A stretch of DNA of 7,343 bases from Chloroflexota bacterium (GTDB lineage Bacteria; Chloroflexota; Chloroflexia; JAMDCE01). The notes beneath the pieces are model-generated. The model saw nothing but the letters and a program-made list of their open reading frames with translations, was not told the origin of the DNA and did not search any database. The DNA is taken from positions 1 through 7,343 of the forward strand of contig JAMDCE010000306.1 in the NCBI GenBank assembly GCA_023489135.1, written 5' to 3'. The position numbers and the translations under genes were made by a program. Each line of letters starts with the position of its first letter. Within the stretch, counting starts at the first letter, position 1. Shown here piece by piece: positions 1 through 4,902 of this stretch.

Positions 1-14
1 TCGGGTAGGCGGAG

Positions 15-734
15 ATGGCGGTTTACAACGTGCTCGGCACGAGCGAAGGAACGACCAAGGAAGCCGTGATCCGGAGCATTCTTGGACTGTTTGCCGGCCC
101 GCTGGCGCCCGATCAGGGGTGGATAGAGGACTGCATCGAGTCGTACGCCAAACACGATGGTTCGCGGAACCTGATTCTGAGGACAGAGGATGCCCTGAAG
201 ACTCGAACCCAGGAGCACAATCAAATGGTGGCCGCGCTGGTGCAGCTGGGACACGAATTCGGATTCAGGGTTTGGATCAGCCGCGACCAGCAAAGGGCCG
301 AATGGAGCGGGAAACCGCTGGCAGCCCTGCTCGCCGATACCGAGCGAAACTTCGGCCCGGAATCGTTGTTGGGCGGGCTCAACAGCCCCCAGATCGACGT
401 CGTCTGGTACGGCCAGGGCAAGCTCACCTACGTGTTCCAGGTGGAGTGGACCACCGTCTTCGGCGACGCGCTGTTGGCCGCAGACCACTCCACGCCATCC
501 GTTCGCCGCTTCCTCGTGGTCCCGGAAGAGCGTGTATCCCTGATCAGCGCCAAGCTGGCCAGATACCCCTGGATGAGCCGAGCCATCGGCGAAACCGGCT
601 GGGAGTTCGTCAAGTATCAGCACCTGATGGCGTCAATGGCAAACGAACAGGAGAGGAACCTGTTTGGCTTCGGCAAGATCGTGGGGCTGCGCCCTCCGAT
701 AGAGCAGAGCACCGCTCAGCTCAAGCTACTCTAA
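15..734 (+). CDS. PD-(D/E)XK nuclease-like protein, possibly the detached C-terminal part of a DNA methylase
   Basis: The protein has 239 aa. Residues 127-147 read as a hydrophobic strand with Asp128 (IDVVW), a short turn, then a second strand FQVEWTT (141-147). This resembles the 'lDVlW...aFEVE.TT' core of restriction-endonuclease-like domains found at the C-terminus of some DNA methylases and related restriction proteins. It is followed by RRFLVVPEER (164-173), which is also usual in that family. The helical first 90 residues would then be the linker region of such a protein. The usual Glu of E-V-E is Gln142 here, so catalysis is uncertain. The ATG at 15 is preceded at once by GGAG, which is too close for a good ribosome site, and an in-frame TAG lies at 6-8. 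The gene is therefore either a separate small gene overlapping something upstream or the tail of a gene broken by a stop. I recognise the fold only by pattern; the function is inferred. Confidence 0.5.
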   Translation: MAVYNVLGTSEGTTKEAVIRSILGLFAGPLAPDQGWIEDCIESYAKHDGSRNLILRTEDALKTRTQEHNQMVAALVQLGHEFGFRVWISRDQQRAEWSGKPLAALLADTERNFGPESLLGGLNSPQIDVVWYGQGKLTYVFQVEWTTVFGDALLAADHSTPSVRRFLVVPEERVSLISAKLARYPWMSRAIGETGWEFVKYQHLMASMANEQERNLFGFGKIVGLRPPIEQSTAQLKLL

Positions 735-740
735 GTTGGC

Positions 741-747
741 AAGGGAG
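741..747 (+). promoter_or_regulatory. Ribosome binding site of the 38-aa zinc-finger microprotein
   Basis: AAGGGAG lies 7 nt before the ATG at 755 and 6 nt after the stop codon of the preceding gene. It is the main evidence that the very short reading frame behind it is translated. Confidence 0.6.
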
Positions 748-754
748 ATAACCA

Positions 755-871
755 ATGCCAGGAACCTATCGCTGCCCCAAGGGAGGAGATCACTCCTGGG
801 TCACCAGGAAGGAAGCAAGCGGCAAGTCCTACAAGCAGTGCAAGAAGTGCGGGCAGGTGAAGCCGGCGTAA
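755..871 (+). CDS. Small zinc-finger-like protein (38 aa), function unknown
   Basis: This short frame encodes 38 residues. It starts MPGTYRCPKGGDHSW and ends KQCKKCGQVKPA. Cys7, His13, Cys29 and Cys32 (C-x5-H ... C-x2-C) make a plausible single zinc site, and the chain is rich in Lys and Arg, which suits nucleic-acid contact. The start ATG has a well-placed AAGGGAG seven bases upstream, and the frame begins 20 nt after the stop of the nuclease-like gene, so the two may be cotranscribed. A longer frame overlapping it in another register (736-945) has no such ribosome site and a low-complexity, Arg-rich composition, so I take that one as the shadow. I do not recognise the family. A partner role for the upstream DNA-acting protein is possible but rests only on position. 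Confidence 0.6.
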   Translation: MPGTYRCPKGGDHSWVTRKEASGKSYKQCKKCGQVKPA

Positions 872-1020
872 GGTCGCGCAGGACACGTGGAGAAAAAGCG
901 GCGGAAGCACAGCTTAGCCGCAAAGCAATTCGGACTGAGACCTGAACAACTTATTGGGAGACGGCGAGTCGACCTGACCAGGACGGAGGCATCCGAACGA
1001 CAAGGGCATCATTTTATACT
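872..1020 (+). other. Gap with no confident gene; possible sensor-gene debris
   Basis: No convincing gene, promoter or terminator is seen here. A 55-codon GTG frame (887-1054) contains the string AAKQFGLRPEQLIGR, which loosely resembles the first helices of a PAS domain, but it has no ribosome site. In a second frame, bases 996-1019 read NDKGIILY, which would suit the first strand of a GGDEF domain. Both may be remains of the sensor/cyclase gene whose better-preserved tail begins at 1021, but the similarity is too short to be sure. Confidence 0.3.
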
Positions 1021-1364
1021 TTCGGCCATTCCTCAGGGGATCAGGCGCTGGTGACATTAACCGCTCTGTTGCATAATCAGTTGCGTGCTGAAGACCTGTT
1101 AGCTAGAATTGGGGGTGATGAATTCGCGGTATTCTTGGAAGGAACAAATACCGAGGAAGCCGGTATCACCGCGGAGGGGCTGCGCCACGCGACACAAGAG
1201 CATTCATTCCATGAAGAAGACGTGGATTGCAGCCTGAGCACAGCATCGGGCTGGTGGCAATCGCTGGCCCGGAGAGTCCGGCGAGGGTCTTGTCCAGGGC
1301 AGACATAGCGATGTACCGCGCCAAGGAGCAAGGTAGCAATCGGGTGGCGATCTGTGCCGCGTGA
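1021..1364 (+). pseudogene. Decayed diguanylate cyclase (GGDEF domain), 5'-truncated and frameshifted
   Basis: In one frame the DNA reads FGHSSGDQALVTL, then RAED (1084-1095) and RIGGDEFAVFLEG, with GGDEF itself at 1111-1125. This is the c-di-GMP synthase signature, with an inhibitory-site RxxD placed five residues before it as in the family. The frame holds to about 1239 (CSLS). The family's next segment continues one register over: SIGLVAIAGPESPARVLS, then RADIAMYRAKEQGSNRV, ending at TGA 1362-1364. One base missing near 1240-1242 explains this. The 5' part of the domain (the DxDxFKxxND strand) and any sensor domain are missing. The longest open frame (from GTG 1051) cannot make a working cyclase because it leaves the family sequence before the final helix. 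It ends right where the HD-GYP gene begins, so both were probably one operon. A sequencing error could explain the frameshift but not the missing 5' part. Confidence 0.82.
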
Positions 1365-1366
1365 GG

Positions 1367-1371
1367 GGAGG
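1367..1371 (+). promoter_or_regulatory. Ribosome binding site deciding the HD-GYP gene start
   Basis: GGAGG within GAGGGGAGGGG lies 7 nt before GTG 1379. The other candidate start, GTG 1361, overlaps the TGA of the GGDEF remnant (GTGA) and has no Shine-Dalgarno site, so 1379 is preferred. Confidence 0.6.
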
Positions 1372-1378
1372 GGTGCAG

Positions 1379-3028
1379 GTGGCTCGTCAGTTCTTCAGGG
1401 ATCGAATTGTTCGCATCGGAATTGAGCTGGTCTTGTTGTACTGGGTGGTGGAGTCCGTTATGGACTCCCTCGTTTTCCACGACAGGACCGTTATCGAGCG
1501 AATACTACCACTTGACGATCCAGAAGAGATGTGGACTCGTTTTCTTTATGTGGTGGTGATTGGCGCCTTCGTTTTCTACGCCAGACGTTCTATCGCCGAA
1601 GTTAGACGCTCGGAAGAAGCGGTGCGACAGGTCAATCTGCAACGGGACTTTGTCCTAAACTCATTGCCCCTGGTATTTTACTCCTTAAGAGCTTCCGGCG
1701 ATTTTCCTTGCACCTGGATGAACGGACAGGTTGAACGTGTTACAGGCTTTCCAGCGAACAGGTTCATTGATGAAGCTTCCTTCTGGATTTCAAGGGTTCA
1801 TCCAGATGATCGTGAATCGGTGTCCGGCCTTCTTGAAGAAGCCCTGCAAACCGGAGCGTTCGCCGCGGAGTATCGTTGGAAGCACGCCGACGGGTCGTAT
1901 CGCTGGTTCCTGGATAAGCATACCATCTTGCGAGACAATCAGGACATTCCAAGAGAAGCTTTCGGGGTATATGTTGATATCTCCCGCCTTAAAGAAGCCC
2001 AACAGTCGCTGCAGACAAGTGAAGCACGTTACCGCACCCTGGTCGAAACTTCCCCGGACGCTATCCTGCTATTCAACTTGCAGGCCGACATCCTGTCGTG
2101 CAACCGGGTGGCCGTCGAGCTATACGGTGCCGACACCGCAGACGAGTTGCTGGGAAGAAGCGGCTTCGATTTCCTGGCCCCCGAAGACCTCGACCGTGCC
2201 CGGGGAAACATGAGCAGGATACTGAACGGGGAAACCATGAGGGGCATCGAGTACAGGGTTTTGAAGCGGGATGGAACGCGCCTATACATTGAACTGAGTG
2301 TTTCACCGGTCACAGGTAAGGACGGCAAGCCTAAAGCTTTTGTTGGGATCTTTCGGGACATAATGGACCGCAAGGAAGCCGAGGCTGTACTCGAGCACAA
2401 CTACTCCATCTTGAGACAAACACTGGAGGGAACCATCCGCGTGCTGGCGCTGACGGTTGAGACCAGAGACCGGTACACCGCCGGCCACCAACGAGGAGTA
2501 GCCAAGCTGGCTGCCGCTATTGCCCAGGAAATAGGCCTGACAATGGACCAGTCCAACGGAACTCGCCTGGCCGCTATGGTTCACGATATTGGCAAGCTGA
2601 GCATTCCTGCCGAGATACTCGGCAAACCAGGGCGATTGAGCGAGACAGAGTTAAGATTTATCAAGTGTCACCCTCAAGTCGCCTACGAAATCTTGAAAAC
2701 CGTGGAGTTCCCGTGGCCGGTTGCGCAAATTGTGCTTCAACACCACGAACAGATCGATGGTTCCGGATACCCCTCGGGATTGAAGGGAGAAGAAATCCTC
2801 CTGGAGGCCAGGATCATCAGGGTGGCCGACGTGGTTGAAGCGATGGCCTCTCACCGGCCTTACCGGCCAGCATTAGGGATAGATGCAGGATTAGAGGAGA
2901 TATTGCGCAACAGTGGCGTTCTCTATGATCCTGGGGTGGTGGACGCTTGCCTCAAGGTCTTTCGTGAGAAGCGGTTCGATTTCGCCAAAGACAACGGCGG
3001 CGACACGACGCCATTTCGGCTGGCCTAG
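1379..3028 (+). CDS. Membrane-anchored PAS-PAS-HD-GYP protein, predicted c-di-GMP phosphodiesterase
   Basis: The product has 549 aa from GTG 1379 (555 aa if GTG 1361 is used). Two hydrophobic segments, about residues 14-33 and 55-67, flank a short acidic loop, followed by a charged linker helix (70-90). PAS domain 1 spans about 91-205, with the PAS_3-type signatures HPDDRESV and YRWKHADGSYRWF. PAS domain 2 spans about 216-333 (VETSPDAILLF, RDGTRLYIELSVSPV). The HD-GYP domain spans about 350-535: GHQRGV, the metal-binding MVHDIGK with His402-Asp403, HHEQIDGSGYP (455-465) and ADVVEAM. All hallmark residues are present, so it should hydrolyse c-di-GMP at the inner face of the membrane in response to a signal sensed by the PAS domains. 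No DNA-binding or receiver domain is present. It follows the remnant of a cyclase gene and lacks an obvious promoter of its own, so its expression may still come from the old upstream operon. Confidence 0.9.
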   Translation: MARQFFRDRIVRIGIELVLLYWVVESVMDSLVFHDRTVIERILPLDDPEEMWTRFLYVVVIGAFVFYARRSIAEVRRSEEAVRQVNLQRDFVLNSLPLVFYSLRASGDFPCTWMNGQVERVTGFPANRFIDEASFWISRVHPDDRESVSGLLEEALQTGAFAAEYRWKHADGSYRWFLDKHTILRDNQDIPREAFGVYVDISRLKEAQQSLQTSEARYRTLVETSPDAILLFNLQADILSCNRVAVELYGADTADELLGRSGFDFLAPEDLDRARGNMSRILNGETMRGIEYRVLKRDGTRLYIELSVSPVTGKDGKPKAFVGIFRDIMDRKEAEAVLEHNYSILRQTLEGTIRVLALTVETRDRYTAGHQRGVAKLAAAIAQEIGLTMDQSNGTRLAAMVHDIGKLSIPAEILGKPGRLSETELRFIKCHPQVAYEILKTVEFPWPVAQIVLQHHEQIDGSGYPSGLKGEEILLEARIIRVADVVEAMASHRPYRPALGIDAGLEEILRNSGVLYDPGVVDACLKVFREKRFDFAKDNGGDTTPFRLA

Positions 3029-3155
3029 TACTACAGCAGCACTTATCATTACTGAAGCGCGAAGCGCGGAAGAATCTCGGCGCCAGTGTGGCGATTCTTC
3101 GCCTCCGCTCCGCTACGGCTCAGAATGACAGTTGGGATGTGCGGCTGTAGTATTA
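3026..3155 (+). repeat. Inverted-repeat element 1 (about 130 bp, MITE- or REP-like)
   Basis: TACTACAGCAGCAC (3029-3042) and GTGCGGCTGTAGTA (3139-3152) are inverted copies with one mismatch in 14. Pairing extends partly to 3026 and 3155, so the left arm touches the TAG stop of the HD-GYP gene. Inside, GAAGAAT and ATTCTTC with CGCCA/TGGCG form a second hairpin (about 3069-3100), followed by a CGCTCCGCTACGGCTCAGAATGACA-like tract of a kind often seen in dispersed bacterial intergenic repeats. It has no coding capacity. It may also help end transcription of the HD-GYP gene, although there is no U tract. Confidence 0.6.
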
Positions 3156-3282
3156 GAGCGGCTTGCCTTAACGCTTAGACAGCTATCAAGCGAGACCTCG
3201 GGCGGTCACACTCGCCGTCTGTAGTGGAGGGGACAAGCCCCTGCACTACAGATGGCTAAATGATGGCGAAAACCGCTCTTAG
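3150..3282. repeat. Inverted-repeat element 2 with a strong 19-bp hairpin
   Basis: Bases 3214-3232 (GCCGTCTGTAGTGGAGGGG) and 3238-3256 (CCCCTGCACTACAGATGGC) form a 19-bp stem with one mismatch and one G-T pair around the loop ACAAG. Outer partial inverted copies AGAGCGGCT (3154-3162) and AACCGCTCT (3271-3279) bracket it. The core shares the CTGTAGT motif with the ends of the neighbouring element 1. The right outer copy overlaps the stop codon of the convergent minus-strand gene. No transposase is nearby, so it would be a non-autonomous element, or a bidirectional hairpin between two convergent genes. Confidence 0.5.
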
Positions 3283-3650
3283 TCCGCAGCCTGAGCCGAG
3301 GTTCTGAGACTGACCGAGAAAACGCGCTCGCGAAGCTCCCGGGATCGCTTCGGGCTCAGGGATTCGTAAGCCATCAGCAGCAGCACAACCGGAAGAAGGA
3401 GAACGGACAACGGATTCGGCCGCTCACGCCTGCGCTGGTGCAGATTCTGGCGAAAAGCATCCAGCTCGGCTTCTTTTTCCAGCTTCTTCTCCTGCAGAGC
3501 GAGGATCTGGAAATCCTTGATGTCCCGACCAAATCCCATTCGATGGAAGAAATGACTCTCCTGCCTGATCCTATCGATCTCGGCATCGATCTCCCTGATC
3601 TCCAGCCGGATCTGAGCCAAAGCCACCCTCACGTCATAATCGTCCACCAT
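3279..3650 (-). CDS. Coiled-coil protein with one C-terminal membrane segment, function unknown
   Basis: The product has 123 aa, reading MVDDYDVRVALAQIRLEIREI at its start. Residues about 8-75 are charged heptad-like helix (LAQIRLEIREIDAEIDRI, then LALQEKKLEKEAELDAF), predicted to form a coiled coil. Residues about 82-97 (NPLSVLLLPVVLLLMAYE) form a single membrane-spanning stretch, and a basic tail follows. This is the layout of a small tail-anchored or scaffold protein. The ATG at 3650 is chosen because AGGAGG (plus-strand 3660-3665) sits 9 nt before it; the frame could begin at 3671, but that start lacks a ribosome site. It is transcribed away from the GNAT/glycosyltransferase operon from its own promoter. 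I know no family for it. Confidence 0.65.
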   Translation of the reverse strand: MVDDYDVRVALAQIRLEIREIDAEIDRIRQESHFFHRMGFGRDIKDFQILALQEKKLEKEAELDAFRQNLHQRRRERPNPLSVLLLPVVLLLMAYESLSPKRSRELRERVFSVSLRTSAQAAD

Positions 3651-3706
3651 CCACCTCCACCTCCTATTCAATTCACGAACGGGGACAAACGTTCCAGCCG
3701 GGCAGC

Positions 3707-3735
3707 ATTATAGCACTGGTATGCCTAGTTGGCAA
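3707..3735 (-). promoter_or_regulatory. Sigma70-type promoter for the coiled-coil protein gene
   Basis: On the minus strand, TTGCCA (-35, plus 3730-3735) and a perfect TATAAT (-10, plus 3707-3712) are 17 nt apart, with the extended -10 TGC just before TATAAT. The predicted start of transcription is near 3700, about 50 nt before the ATG at 3650. Confidence 0.7.
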
Positions 3736-3805
3736 GAGGTTTTAGTAGGAATTTGGTACTGTCACGAAGATTTTTGCGTTTTCACATAGCGTTAAGGGCA
3801 AAACC

Positions 3806-3821
3806 GTCACTCTGTCACTCT
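3806..3821. repeat. Tandem octamer GTCACTCT x2 next to a promoter
   Basis: GTCACTCT occurs twice back to back (3806-3813 and 3814-3821), ending 2 nt before the -35 hexamer of the rightward promoter. The position is suitable for an activator or repressor half-site pair, but two copies of eight bases is weak evidence. Confidence 0.35.
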
Positions 3822-3823
3822 CC

Positions 3824-3853
3824 TTGATAACTTGGCGAGCGGCATGCTACAAT
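3824..3853 (+). promoter_or_regulatory. Sigma70-type promoter for the acyltransferase-glycosyltransferase operon
   Basis: TTGATA (3824-3829) and TACAAT (3848-3853) are separated by 18 nt, with an extended -10 (TGCTACAAT). Transcription should start near 3860, giving a leader of about 45 nt before the ATG at 3906. Confidence 0.65.
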
Positions 3854-3905
3854 GACCTAGCCACCACAACACGGGATGCGGACCGGGGGATATTGGGATC
3901 ACCTA

Positions 3906-4883
3906 ATGCATGTTACTTCGCGGGAAACGCTGGACGGACTCAAGGCCGAGTGGGACGACCTCTTGCAGCGCAGCAGCGCTAACACCGTTTTCTCTACTTG
4001 GGAATGGCAAAGCGTCTGGTTCAAGAGTTTCGGGGAAGGCCTCGAGCCGCATCTTCTGGCAACGCGTGACGATTCCCGGCTCGTGGGCATCTCCCCTTTG
4101 GTAATGCGAGATGGGGTGTTGTCCTTCGCCGGGGGACTCGACGTATCGGACTATCTCGACGTTATCGCCGAGAAGGGCGCAGAGGAACGAGTGCTCTCGG
4201 CCTTGCTCGATTATCTTGGCTCCATAAGCTGGAATCGGCTCGAAATGCACTTCCTAAGGCCCACTTCTCCGACCCTGGCTCTTCTTCCGGCTTTGGCGAA
4301 GAAGCGGGGGCTGGTGGTGACCCGGCAACAGGACGACGTGTGCCCTTTTATCGACTTGCCCGGGGATTGGGAAGCTTACTTGCGCTCTCTGAGCAAGAAA
4401 GACCGGCACGAGCTGCGGCGCAAACTGCGTCGCCTGGACGCCGAAGCCTCGGCCAGGTGGATCTCTATTCCGTCAGAGGAGATTTCCGACGTCGACCTGG
4501 ATGCCTTCGTGCGCCTCTGCCGCCAGTCGAATCAGGACAAGGCATTCTTTATGGATGGCCGCATGGAAGAGTTCTTCCGATCCATGGTGACGGAGCTTCG
4601 ATCGCTGGGGGTTGTCAGACTCAGTTTCCTGGAACTCGACGACCGGCGGGTGTCGGCGGTCCTCTGCTTCGACCAGAGGGAGGAGCTGTGGCTCTACAAT
4701 AGCGGGTACGATCCCACTTACTCGTCTCTAAGCGTCGGACTGCTTCTCAAGGTGCGGTGCGTTCACGACGCCATCGAAGGAGGCAAGAGCCGATTCGATT
4801 TTCTGCGCGGCAGCGAAAGATACAAGTACGATCTTGGTGGAACGGACGTGCCCGTTTCGGGACTGCACGTCTTTCCACGCTAA
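3906..4883 (+). CDS. GNAT-family acyltransferase of the FemAB/CelD (BioF2-like, PF13480) type
   Basis: The product has 325 aa from ATG 3906. The N-terminal half carries FSTWEWQSVWFKSFG (about 29-43), typical of the family's first GNAT lobe. A basic helix SKKDRHELRRKLRRL (163-177) starts the second lobe. YNSGYDPTYSSLSVGLLL (264-281) and FDFLRGSERYKYDLG (297-311) form the acyl-donor-binding end. The length suits the family, whose members transfer acyl or aminoacyl groups in cell-envelope and exopolysaccharide pathways. The acceptor here is unknown. The frame can be extended to ATG 3876, but the extra ten residues look unlike the family and that start has no ribosome site. The 3906 start has only a weak GGGA 7 nt before it. 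The glycosyltransferase gene follows 19 nt after the stop, so the two proteins likely work on the same glycan or glycoside. Confidence 0.82.
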   Translation: MHVTSRETLDGLKAEWDDLLQRSSANTVFSTWEWQSVWFKSFGEGLEPHLLATRDDSRLVGISPLVMRDGVLSFAGGLDVSDYLDVIAEKGAEERVLSALLDYLGSISWNRLEMHFLRPTSPTLALLPALAKKRGLVVTRQQDDVCPFIDLPGDWEAYLRSLSKKDRHELRRKLRRLDAEASARWISIPSEEISDVDLDAFVRLCRQSNQDKAFFMDGRMEEFFRSMVTELRSLGVVRLSFLELDDRRVSAVLCFDQREELWLYNSGYDPTYSSLSVGLLLKVRCVHDAIEGGKSRFDFLRGSERYKYDLGGTDVPVSGLHVFPR

Positions 4884-4890
4884 GAGCCCG

Positions 4891-4896
4891 AGGAGG
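4891..4896 (+). promoter_or_regulatory. Ribosome binding site of the glycosyltransferase gene
   Basis: A consensus AGGAGG sits 6 nt before ATG 4903. It shows that translation begins at MCRIAMIS and not at the in-frame ATG at 4834, which lies inside the acyltransferase gene. Confidence 0.8.
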
Positions 4897-4902
4897 CAGT
4901 CG

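Noticed and set aside
119..751. A 210-codon plus-strand frame overlapping the nuclease-like gene
   Set aside because: Its translation is Arg/Pro/Gly-rich low-complexity sequence with no family pattern, and it overlaps the better-supported frame along nearly its whole length.
736..945. A 69-codon frame overlapping the zinc microprotein
   Set aside because: The start lies before the ribosome site and the residues look random, while the other frame has AAGGGAG at the correct distance and ordered Cys/His residues.
1051..1308. An 85-aa frame starting with GTG that contains GGDEF, as a real small gene
   Set aside because: It begins inside the GGDEF domain and leaves the family sequence at the frameshift near 1241, so it is part of a pseudogene and not a functional small protein.
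3806..3821. A CRISPR-like or larger tandem array based on the GTCACTCT repeat
   Set aside because: There are only two copies of eight bases with no spacer pattern, and it is kept only as a possible operator.
4834..4902. Extension of the glycosyltransferase to the in-frame ATG at 4834
   Set aside because: It would overlap the acyltransferase by 50 bases and add residues foreign to the family, while ATG 4903 has AGGAGG six bases upstream.
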